Of a DNA stretch of 9,680 nt, positions 1 through 7,200 are shown piece after piece; positions within the stretch are counted from its first letter, which is position 1; every line of letters starts with the position of its first letter. The DNA is from JBBIJH01 sp037446075. GTDB taxonomy: Bacteria; Bacteroidota; Ignavibacteria; UBA10030; JAHEZR01. The position numbers and the translations under genes were made by a program. The DNA is taken from NCBI GenBank assembly GCA_037446075.1, contig JBBIJH010000097.1, positions 1 through 9,680 on the forward strand, given 5' to 3'. A model generated the notes under the pieces. The model saw nothing but the letters and a program-made list of their open reading frames with translations, searched no databases and was not told the origin of the DNA.

Positions 1-271
1 AAATGAAAGCATAAGCTGCGACAGAGAAATCTGCTTTGCAATTGTGACAGTGGCATTTGATCGGCACCTGGTCAATTACGAGTTCTGCGCCCTCGGCAGG
101 GGTGCCCTCGCTGGCAACCCCAAAGCAAAACCGAAGGGAATCAGGGAGTACGCCAGCCATCTCCCCGATTCTCATCCGGACGACCTTCACCTTCGCACTC
201 TCCATTTCGAGTTGGGAGAGCTGCTCCCGGATGAGATCGAGAAGGCTCTCTGCGATGGACATCTCATGCAT
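1..271 (-). CDS. hypA: Hydrogenase nickel incorporation protein HypA (3' end cut by window edge)
   Basis: HypA delivers nickel to the [NiFe] hydrogenase large subunit, together with HypB, in the cytoplasm. Ninety codons are visible. The protein opens MHEMSIAESLLDLI, with the conserved Met1-His2-Glu3 nickel-binding start. It continues with the family signature RIGEMAGVLPDSLRFCF (about residues 34-50). The first half of the structural zinc site follows as C75-H-N-C78; the second CxxC pair lies beyond the left edge. The family is usually about 115 residues, so roughly the last quarter is missing. The ATG at 271 is preceded by AAGG about 5 nt upstream. The gene has the same direction as the hydrogenase genes but is separated from them by 526 bp, which suggests its own promoter. 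The rest of a hyp operon may lie further left. The identity is very secure from the N-terminal motif. Confidence 0.95.
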   Translation of the reverse strand, partial: MHEMSIAESLLDLIREQLSQLEMESAKVKVVRMRIGEMAGVLPDSLRFCFGVASEGTPAEGAELVIDQVPIKCHCHNCKADFSVAAYAFI

Positions 272-598
272 GCGTGCCTTGCAGTCGCCTCTTACAGCCT
301 TGAACGTCTGATTATCGGTCCATCAAGAATTGCACTAAACCAAGCATATTTAAAAGGCAGATTCCAAACGATTTCGAGGGGATAGTCGATTGCCCCGGGC
401 GTCATTTGCACGAAAATCTCGCATGTTCCTCTCATTACTGAGAACCAACGATGCGAAAGGCGAGAACAACTTCGGTAAGCTTGCTCTTGGAAGGAATGTA
501 CAAGGTTGAGAACTCGATTGCAAGGGGTTTGTGGGCGAAGGCTCCGCTTGTGTTGTCGAAGCAACAAACCAATCCAGGGTCCGGGATCAGAAAGAAAG

Positions 599-627
599 AT
601 CATTGCCAGAAAAGACACAAGTGTCAA
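599..627 (-). promoter_or_regulatory. Candidate sigma70-type promoter upstream of hypA
   Basis: On the minus strand a perfect TTGACA (622-627) is followed after exactly 17 bases by AATGAT (599-604), which matches the -10 consensus at four of six positions. Transcription would run towards hypA with a 5' leader of about 320 nt. The long leader and the weak -10 lower confidence. A promoter somewhere in this gap is plausible because hypA is far from the upstream gene. Confidence 0.3.
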
Positions 628-643
628 AGAAATTTTCTAGAGG

Positions 644-679
644 TTTTCCTTGGTGCTCTCTGCACTCTCCGTGGTTTCA
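644..679. repeat. Degenerate member of a dispersed intergenic repeat family
   Basis: On the minus strand the segment reads as short purine-rich near-repeats: ACCACGGAGA, then GTGCAGAGA, then GCACCAAGGA, with a run of A after them. This resembles a dispersed noncoding repeat common in some bacterial genomes, which conceptually translates to H-R-E-rich peptides. Only one eroded copy lies in the window, so the family assignment rests on recalled resemblance. Confidence 0.4.
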
Positions 680-726
680 TTTTTTCACCGAGTTCTCAAC
701 TGTGCTTCAACCCCGGCCGAACATTA

Positions 727-760
727 GCCCAACGCGCTACTGGGCGTCGCCGTCGACGCC
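727..760. repeat. Cluster of overlapping inverted repeats downstream of the protease gene
   Basis: Two potential hairpins share bases. The first is GCCCA (727-731) with TGGGC (741-745) around a 9-nt loop. The second is GGCGTCG (743-749) with CGACGCC (754-760) around a 4-nt loop, and it can be extended by 2 bp past a bulged G. On the minus strand this lies about 40 nt past the protease stop codon, a plausible place for transcript-end structure. No T-tract follows, so it is not a canonical intrinsic terminator. Confidence 0.35.
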
Positions 761-797
761 AGTCGATCGCTACCGGAGTTGCCGCGACCCCGCCCCG

Positions 798-1319
798 CTA
801 TCTCTGACTTGCCGCACGAACAAAGTAGCTCTCAGCAATCCTCTCACATAGCCTTGGGACTGCCCGTGCTACTTCATCAGACAACCCAGGCGAGACGACG
901 TCCGGAACACGACTGACTTGGCACGTGAGGACGTGAACATCGACTCCCATTTCACTCAGTTCCCTCATGAGATTTGATGAAGGAACCTGATGGAGGGAGA
1001 AATCATCGAGCTTTTCATTCGGCAGTTCATCAAGTGGCAACTCGAAGATCTCTCCTGGGGCCTTGGCTTTGTCGACAGCGTCTATGACGATGATGGACTT
1101 CGGGAGGTCTGGACTAAGGCAGAGGGTGACTAACAATCTCCGTACACCAGTTCCGACATCCATCACGTAGACATCGTCAGGAATTTGATAGTGCCTCTGA
1201 AGATGCTCTACGACCTCACAGCCGAAGCCATCATCGCCGAAGAGCCGATTTCCACAGCCAAGGATCAAAGTCCGCTTGGTGCAGAAATCGGGCAGGTATG
1301 TATTCTCCGGCAGTTGCAT
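798..1319 (-). CDS. [NiFe] hydrogenase maturation protease (HyaD/HycI/FrcD family)
   Basis: This endopeptidase removes the C-terminal tail of the hydrogenase large subunit after nickel insertion. The 173-residue length suits the family (about 150-180). Visible motifs are GCGNRLFGDDGFG (residues 21-33, with D30 at the position of the family's first nickel-sensing acidic residue), D80-A-V-D83 (second acidic ligand) and H110 in SLHQVP (the histidine ligand). It follows mvhA directly, and mvhA ends in a DPCLSCATH motif with a 25-residue tail, so MvhA is the obvious substrate. The ATG at 1319 is chosen because the next internal Met (residue 53) would remove the first motif. There is no Shine-Dalgarno sequence just upstream; that space is taken by an 11-bp inverted repeat, so translation may be coupled to mvhA. 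The subfamily name is uncertain but the function is secure. Confidence 0.93.
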   Translation of the reverse strand: MQLPENTYLPDFCTKRTLILGCGNRLFGDDGFGCEVVEHLQRHYQIPDDVYVMDVGTGVRRLLVTLCLSPDLPKSIIVIDAVDKAKAPGEIFELPLDELPNEKLDDFSLHQVPSSNLMRELSEMGVDVHVLTCQVSRVPDVVSPGLSDEVARAVPRLCERIAESYFVRAASQR

Positions 1320-1324
1320 AGGCT

Positions 1325-1353
1325 CGTAGGGCGACGTGGCAAGTCGCCCTACG
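1325..1353 (-). promoter_or_regulatory. Perfect 11-bp inverted repeat between mvhA and the protease gene
   Basis: CGTAGGGCGAC (1325-1335) and GTCGCCCTACG (1343-1353) are exact reverse complements around a 7-nt loop. In the minus-strand transcript the stem starts 2 nt after the mvhA TAA stop and ends 5 nt before the protease ATG. It therefore covers the whole Shine-Dalgarno region. No T-tract follows. Likely roles are mRNA stabilisation or attenuation that lowers protease output relative to the structural subunits. The structure is certain as sequence; the function is inferred. Confidence 0.6.
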
Positions 1354-1355
1354 GT

Positions 1356-2798
1356 TTAATTTGCCATCGAATCGATCAGCTCACCTCGGCTGTTGTAGAT
1401 GTTGATCTTCACCGCCAGCGTGCCGTCGAACTTATGCGTCGCGCAGGAGAGACAGGGATCGTAGGCGCGGATCGCCATCTCCACGCGATTCAGAATGCCC
1501 TGGTCATACTGGCCGTTCTTGATCAACGACTTTGCTGCCTGTTTCACCGACATGTTAATCGGCGCGTTGTTGTGGGTCGTACCCACAATTAAGTTGACAT
1601 TTGTCAACATGCCGTTCTCATCCGTCGTATAGTCGTGAATGAGAGAGCCGCGAGGCGCTTCAACACACCCAACCCCTCGAGCTGCGCGAGGCTCAACTTT
1701 CTTCCGAGTCTCGACACTCGTGATCTCCGGATCGTCGAGGAGTCGGAGTGCGTTCTCCACGTTGTACAACAGCTCGATCAAGCGCGCCCAGTGATAGAGC
1801 AGCGTCAGCTGCGCCGGACGACCAAAGTTCTTCCGGAACTCCTCCAGCTCAGCTTGCGCCAGTGGCGTATCGATGTAGTCGCACACGTTGATGCGCGCCA
1901 GGGTATTCGCTCGATAGATGCCATTCGGGTGATCGAGGTCCATCGAGAACGTTCCCGCTCGCTTGTCGTACGGGAACTTCAAGTAGCTCCACGGCTCGAT
2001 GTGCTCGCTGATATAGTCGGTGTATTGATCGTAGGGGAAATCCACATACGATCCATCCTTTGACATCAGGCGAAGCCTGCCATCGTACAAGTTCAGCGCG
2101 CCGTCATCCTTGACCGTGCCGATGAACCCGGTCTCGATCACACCGAGGGAGTTGACTGCATCCAGGTATTGTGGGAAGATGTTCTCCTTGGCAAACTTGA
2201 TCGAGAACTTCGCTAGCTCAAAGCACTCCTCGGCCATTTTCCTGACCGCATCGCGCTCGCTGGGCAGCAACGGTCTGCTGAATCCTCCGGGGACCGACGC
2301 ATCGGGATGAATCGCCTTCCCCGCGATGATTTCCAGCATCTTCGCGGCCATGTGGCGGGCGCGCACTACCCGCCGAGCCACGTCAGGCACTTTCCCGATG
2401 ATGCCGATCACGTTGCGAACGGACGGGTCCGCATCCGGTCCCATTACAAAGTCGGCACCAGCCAGGAAGTAGAAGTGCAGGATATGCTCCTCCATGTAGG
2501 CAATGCTGTTGCAAAGTTCGCGAAGCTTCTTGCCCGCTGGCGGCGGGTCAACGCCAAAGACAGCGTCACAGGCCTTGCTTGCAGCGAGGTGGTGTGACCA
2601 CGGACAGACGCCGCATATCCGCGTAGTGATCCGAGGCATCTCCTCCACGGGGCGGCCAATACAGAACTTCTCAAAGCCACGCAGCTCGATCACGTTGACA
2701 CGCGTATCCTGCACATTCCCCGTGTCATCAAGCTGAATCGTGACTTTGGCGTGGCCTTCAATCCGGGAGACGGGCTGGATAACGAGAGTCTTCGTCAT
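1356..2798 (-). CDS. mvhA: [NiFe] hydrogenase large subunit, MvhA-type (group 3c-like)
   Basis: This is the catalytic subunit carrying the NiFe(CN)2CO site, in a soluble cytoplasmic hydrogenase that activates H2. It has 480 residues, close to methanogen MvhA. The start MTKTLVIQPVSRIEGH contains the conserved R12-I-E-G-H16. The L1 metal motif is R60-I-C62-G-V-C65, and the L2 motif is D447-P-C449-L-S-C452-A-T-H455. A 25-residue tail after H455 is the expected target of the neighbouring protease. The ATG at 2798 is chosen over in-frame upstream codons because it has a strong AAAGGAGGG ribosome binding site and begins exactly at the family N-terminus; its ATGA overlaps the mvhG stop. Such coupling fits equal production of the two subunits. 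Subgroup 3c is inferred from the mvhD/mvhG/hdrA neighbours and the sequence style. Confidence 0.96.
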   Translation of the reverse strand: MTKTLVIQPVSRIEGHAKVTIQLDDTGNVQDTRVNVIELRGFEKFCIGRPVEEMPRITTRICGVCPWSHHLAASKACDAVFGVDPPPAGKKLRELCNSIAYMEEHILHFYFLAGADFVMGPDADPSVRNVIGIIGKVPDVARRVVRARHMAAKMLEIIAGKAIHPDASVPGGFSRPLLPSERDAVRKMAEECFELAKFSIKFAKENIFPQYLDAVNSLGVIETGFIGTVKDDGALNLYDGRLRLMSKDGSYVDFPYDQYTDYISEHIEPWSYLKFPYDKRAGTFSMDLDHPNGIYRANTLARINVCDYIDTPLAQAELEEFRKNFGRPAQLTLLYHWARLIELLYNVENALRLLDDPEITSVETRKKVEPRAARGVGCVEAPRGSLIHDYTTDENGMLTNVNLIVGTTHNNAPINMSVKQAAKSLIKNGQYDQGILNRVEMAIRAYDPCLSCATHKFDGTLAVKINIYNSRGELIDSMAN

Positions 2799-3733
2799 GA
2801 TGGCCTCCCTCCTTTCGGGGCAGGCCGCAGGCGACCCTGCGCACCGGCAAAGCGATTGAATGTCGCTGCTCGATCTGGAATCTGCTTGGCATCGAGGCCG
2901 ATCGAGGCAAGCGCACCCATCATATCGACCATCGGATTCGCCGTATCCGACAGCGGACCGAAGCAGCCGCGGCAGGGCATATAGGCGCGGATACAGCGCG
3001 GCGTACCTTCCTTCCCTCCGCAGCCTGCCTTCGTCGCCGGCCCGAGACACAGATACCCTTGCTCCATGATGCAGCGCACGCTATTCATAGGCTCACCGGG
3101 TTTAAAGTCTATTGGCTCCAGTGGGCGCTTCAGCGTGGAGACCGCTTTCTTCTCCCGAATGAACGGGCACTCGTCACACACGCTCTTGCCAGAGAGCTGA
3201 AACGGCTTGCCCTCGAGCAAGGCTGTGACTGCTTCGACGAATAGCTCGGGGGTCGTCGGACAACCGGGGAGCTTCACGTCTACAGGAACGACCTCATGAA
3301 TCGCATACACTCGGTCCGTCAGAGGTGGGACCTGCTCGCGAGGAATGCCGTCGGACTCCGTCGAGACCGACCCTCGGTAGACTTTCTCGTAGATCTCCTC
3401 TACCGTTGAAAGGTTCGCGAGAGCGGGGACACCCCCGTAACATGCGCACGAGCCCATCGCGACGAGAGTCTTACATTTCCTCCGCATCTCTTGAGCGAGG
3501 AGTTTATTGTCCTCGTTCCGGATGCCGCCCGTGATAATTCCAACGTCCGCCTCTGGAATTTCCATCGTGGTCTTTTCCCCGGTCTGTCCAAAGACCTTGT
3601 GATCCATGATGACGGGCATATGGACGATCTCGAGCTTCGGGAGGAGATCGAGGAGTGGTTCGCCGACATCGAGGATCGTCACTTCGCATCCTCCGCAGAT
3701 CGTGAACCACTCCTGGGCTAGTCGGACTGCCAT
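2795..3733 (-). CDS. mvhG: [NiFe] hydrogenase small subunit, MvhG-type (F420-non-reducing)
   Basis: This is the electron-transfer subunit that wires the NiFe site of MvhA to MvhD through iron-sulfur clusters. It has 312 residues, close to the family length of about 308. Proximal-cluster cysteines are visible at C16 (C13-G-G-C16), C96 (GSCACYGG) and C158 (LPGCPTTPE). A C-terminal cysteine-rich region begins at C186-D-E-C189-P and continues through GYLCLGPATKAGCGG to MPCRGCFGP, as expected for the medial and distal clusters. No twin-arginine signal is present, consistent with a cytoplasmic enzyme. I chose the ATG at 3733: GGAGGG lies 5 nt upstream, and that site itself overlaps an in-frame ATG at 3745, which would leave no ribosome binding site of its own. 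The gene is preceded by a 99-bp spacer with 14-bp tandem repeats and overlaps mvhA by 4 bp. Confidence 0.95.
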   Translation of the reverse strand: MAVRLAQEWFTICGGCEVTILDVGEPLLDLLPKLEIVHMPVIMDHKVFGQTGEKTTMEIPEADVGIITGGIRNEDNKLLAQEMRRKCKTLVAMGSCACYGGVPALANLSTVEEIYEKVYRGSVSTESDGIPREQVPPLTDRVYAIHEVVPVDVKLPGCPTTPELFVEAVTALLEGKPFQLSGKSVCDECPFIREKKAVSTLKRPLEPIDFKPGEPMNSVRCIMEQGYLCLGPATKAGCGGKEGTPRCIRAYMPCRGCFGPLSDTANPMVDMMGALASIGLDAKQIPDRAATFNRFAGAQGRLRPAPKGGRPS

Positions 3734-3749
3734 GGAACCCTCCATTGTT

Positions 3750-3791
3750 TAGTGAAGAGTGGATAGTGAATGGTGCATAGTGAATTGGTGA
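3750..3791. repeat. Three degenerate 14-bp tandem repeats between mvhD and mvhG
   Basis: Plus-strand units are TAGTGAAGAGTGGA (3750-3763), TAGTGAATGGTGCA (3764-3777) and TAGTGAATTGGTGA (3778-3791). They share the core TAGTGAA and have constant spacing. They fill much of the 99-bp mvhD-mvhG spacer, ending 17 bp from the mvhG start codon. They may be slippage-derived filler or a protein- or RNA-level regulatory element; the sequence does not decide. Confidence 0.7.
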
Positions 3792-3832
3792 ATCGAAAAT
3801 TGGCGATTGGTAATTTGTCAGCGATTACTGCC

Positions 3833-4255
3833 TCAGACAGCTACACGATACGGGCTTGGACCTACTTTCCTAACTTGCTCGACCATCTCGGTTACCACTT
3901 GGGCAAACCGTTGAGCTTCCGATGCCGAGACCCACTCCAGCCGGAAGCGCTCTGGCTCAATGCCGAAATCTTGCAGCATGAGTTCGATCGCTTCTGCGCG
4001 TGCTTTGGCGCGGAGGTTCCCTTCAAGATAGTGGCAGTCGCCCGGATGACAGCCACACACGAGCACGCCGTCCGCGCCGCTGGTGAGCGCCTCGATAACC
4101 AAATTTGGGTGAATCATCCCCGTGCACTGAACTCGGATGATGCGGATGTTCGTCGGATACTGGATTCGTGATGTGCCGGCGAGGTCGGCGCCCGTGTAAG
4201 CGCACCAGTAGCAGCAAAAGGTGATGATCAATGGCTCAAATTGTTCGTCGTTCAT
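3833..4255 (-). CDS. mvhD: MvhD-type [2Fe-2S] adaptor subunit linking hydrogenase to HdrA
   Basis: MvhD carries a [2Fe-2S] cluster and passes electrons from the hydrogenase small subunit to HdrA. The protein has 140 residues, the normal size for a stand-alone MvhD. Its seven clustered cysteines have the family pattern: F-C14-C15-Y-W-C18-A-Y-T-G-A-D, then R-V-Q-C44-T-G, then C67-G-C69-H-P-G-D-C74-H-Y. The C-terminal half is predicted helical. The gene starts 32 bp after hdrA and is followed by a 99-bp spacer before mvhG. The ribosome binding site is weak. Related MvhD domains are often fused to HdrA in other organisms; here the two are separate genes. Confidence 0.94.
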   Translation of the reverse strand: MNDEQFEPLIITFCCYWCAYTGADLAGTSRIQYPTNIRIIRVQCTGMIHPNLVIEALTSGADGVLVCGCHPGDCHYLEGNLRAKARAEAIELMLQDFGIEPERFRLEWVSASEAQRFAQVVTEMVEQVRKVGPSPYRVAV

Positions 4256-4287
4256 CGAATGATCTCGCTAGAAAATCCGAGGTCTCC

Positions 4288-7200
4288 TCACACTGCTACC
4301 CCCAGCGCCGCCTTGACTTCTGCCGAAAGCATTTCAGGTCGGAAGTGCCAGACGTAAATCGCTTTCTTCGGGCACGTTGCCATGCAGGTGCCGCAGCCCT
4401 TACATATCGCCTCGTTCACTTCTACCCGTTTCTTGACTTCTCCCCCCACGACATACTCGACCAAGGTGATTGCCTTGAATGGGCACGGATCGACGCAGTA
4501 GGCACAGCCATCACAGTTCTCCGTCACAACGTGCGAGATCGTTGGTTCGAGTTCGATCTGGTCTCGTGAGAGAATTGTCGCGGCACGTGCAGTTGCGCCG
4601 AGCGCTTGTGAAATGACCTCCTCCACATCGAGTGGCGAATGAGCATTCCCGCACAGGAAGATACCGTCCGTAGCGAAATCAATCGGCCGCAACTTACGGT
4701 GCGCCTCAAGGAAGAACTTGTCCTCGCTCAGCGGCACTTTCAGCAACTGTGCTAGATCCTTGTTTCCTTCGCGCGGAACCGTAGCCGTCGCCAGGATTAC
4801 GTTATCCACGAGCAGCTGAACCCGCTCACCGAGGGTCTCATCGCGCACGGCAACGAGCAGTTTACCATTCTGTCCCTCGACGATGGGTGGGTTGTTATCC
4901 GCATACCGGATAAACGCTACCCCGAGCTGCCTCGCCTTTGTGTAGTACGCTTCACGGAATCCGTAGGTGCGTAGTTCTCGGTAGAGTACATACACTTGCG
5001 AGTCCGGCTGGCGTTCTTTGATCCGCAGGGCCAACTTGATCGTCTCCGAGCAGCAGGTGCGACTGCAGTACGGTCGTTCGGGACTCCGAGAACCCACGCA
5101 CTGAATGAAGGCCACAGAATTCGCTGTAAACTCATTCGTGGCCAAGCGCTCCTCCAGTTCGGGGTGCAGCAAGACCCGTTCATCCTGCCCGTAGAGAAAT
5201 TCCTTGGGTTTGTATGTCTGCGCTCCCGTTGCCACAATGATGGCACCGTGATGGATTTCCTTCGTTGTACCGTTCTCTCCGATGGCGATCTTCGACTCGA
5301 AATTGCCGAGCGAGCCTCTCACCTCGGTGAGCCTCGCCTGCGTATAGACGCGAATGTTCGAGTGAGAGGTAACGGTACTGATGAGTTTCCTCAATGCTGC
5401 CTGTGGGTCTTCTCCGTTGAGCAAGTAATGAACTCCGAGCAAATAGCCGCCGAGGTTCGCTTCCTTCTCGACCAGATGCACAGTGAAGCCTTGGTCAGCC
5501 AGTGCCAGTGCCGCCATCATGCCCGCCAACCCGCCGCCGATGACGAGCGCATCGTGGTTCACCTCCAGCGGGCGCGGATAGAGTGGGTCGTTGAGTTTCA
5601 CCTTCGCCAGCGCCATACGGACAAGGTCTTTGGCTTTCTCCGTCGCTTTCTCCGGCTCATGCATGTGTACCCAGGAGCATTGATCGCGGATATTTGCCAT
5701 CTCGAAGTAGTAGGGATTGAGTCCTGCTGATCTGACAGCGCTGCGGAACAGCGCTTCATGCGTTCGAGGCGTGCAGGAAGCCACCACAACCCGATTCAGA
5801 CTGTGCTCTTTGATCTTCTCCTTAATTCGTTCGAGACTATCGTTCGAGCAGGTATAGAGATTGTTCTCGGCGTAGGCGACCCCGGGCAGCGTGCGGGCGA
5901 ACTCCACGACCGACGGTACGTTGACGACACTGGCGATGTTCGTCCCGCAGTGACAGACGAAGATGCCTACCCTTGGTTCTTGTCCTCGTACATCGATCTC
6001 GGGAGGATAGACGGTTGGCGTGATGAGGCTGCCGCGTGCTTCACCAAGCAGCGCCATCACTCTTGCCGCCGCCGCAGAAGCTTGGGCGACGGTTTCGGGA
6101 ATGTCTTTTGGTTCGGTGAAAGGTCCCGCGACGTAGATTCCCTCGCGTCCGGAGTCGACGGGCCTGAAGACGGACGTATCGCAGAAGCCAAATCGGTTCA
6201 GCCGGACACCAAACGTCTCCGCAATCTTCTGGACGCTCCTCGGCGGCTGCATGCCCACTGAGAGAACAACCAGATCGTATTCCTGAGAGACTTTCCGATC
6301 ATCTTCGGTGAGATACTTGATCACCAGATTTTTTGTCTCCGGGACCTCTTCGATCAGCGGCACGCGGCAACGGATATACCTGACCCCCTGCTTCTTTGCT
6401 AATTCGAAATACGACTCGAACCCCTTGCTGAACGCCCGGATGTCCATGAAGAAGATGTCGCATTGTAAATCCGCACCCGCATGTTCTTTAGCGATGATGG
6501 CTTCCTTCGTCGCGTACATGCAGCAAACAGCGGAGCAATAATCACGCTCGTAGTCGCGAGAGCCGACACACTGAATGAATGCGATGCGCTTGGGCTTTTT
6601 CAGATCGGAGGGCCGTAAAACGTGCCCATCAAACGGGCCGGACGGGGAAAGTATGCGCTCGAAATGGAGCGAGGTGATCACGTTTGGATACCGCCCGTAG
6701 CCCAAGTCCCTGTTCACAATCGGATCAAACGTTTCGTAGCCGGGCGCAAGGACCACGGCACCCACGTTCAATTCGACTGTCTGATCCTGCTGGTCGTACT
6801 TAATCGCTTTTGCCTGGCAGACTTCTTCGCAGATTCCGCACGCACCATAATTCAGGTGAATGCACGCGGTGTTGTCGATGGACGGTTTGTTCGGGATTGC
6901 CTGCGGATAAAGAATGGAAATTGCAGGGCGCGAATTAAGGCCCAGGTTGTACGAATTCGGTATCGGCACTGGCGCAAAGGGGGATGCTAAGCTGCGCACC
7001 TTCTTGCCAACTGGACAGATGAAATCGCACGCCCCACACGTCCAGCACATCGGATTGTGCTTGCCAAACGGAGGCTCAAGTTTCTTTCTTGGTCCTCGAC
7101 CGGTGAAGCCGATAGCACTCCGTCCCATCCGCTCCTCGCACATGCGGACGCACAATCCGCAGTACACGCAATCGTCGTACTTCTTCCTGATGCGCGGCTC

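Larger units (their letters stand above)
272..797. other. Intergenic region, 526 bp, no convincing gene
   Basis: This is the only gene-free stretch longer than 300 bp. Reading it on both strands I see no protein with recognisable motifs. It contains a small cluster of inverted repeats just downstream of the maturation protease (727-760), a degenerate intergenic repeat (about 644-679) and a sigma70-like promoter candidate pointing towards hypA (599-627). Open frames here (292-627 minus, 451-807 plus) have no family signature and an arginine/serine-rich composition typical of spurious reading. Confidence 0.7.

Noticed and set aside
345..357. TTTAAATATG on the minus strand resembling an archaeal TATA box upstream of hypA
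   Set aside because: The other evidence points to bacteria, the position gives no clear transcript start, and AT-rich hexamers of this kind occur by chance.
292..627. Minus-strand open frame of 111 codons in the intergenic gap
   Set aside because: It needs a TTG start that is itself part of the promoter candidate, has no ribosome site or recognisable motif, and looks like random translation.
727..733. GTTGGGC on the minus strand resembling an integron attC half-site
   Set aside because: No matching RYYYAAC partner at a suitable distance and no integrase or cassette structure.
451..807. Plus-strand open frame of 118 codons in the gap
   Set aside because: It runs through the degenerate repeat and hairpins, ends in an arginine-rich tail, and overlaps the end of the protease gene on the opposite strand.
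1325..1353. Inverted repeat after mvhA as an intrinsic terminator
   Set aside because: No T-tract follows on either strand and the next gene begins 5 nt later in the same direction.
2799..3050. N-terminal extension of mvhA in frame to 3050
   Set aside because: It lies inside mvhG, is arginine- and cysteine-rich without family similarity, and the ATG at 2798 has a strong ribosome binding site and the canonical MvhA start.
4996..5730. Long plus-strand open frame of 244 codons opposite hdrA
   Set aside because: It is the antisense of a well-supported HdrA domain, has no family motif, and is explained by high G+C codon bias on the coding strand.
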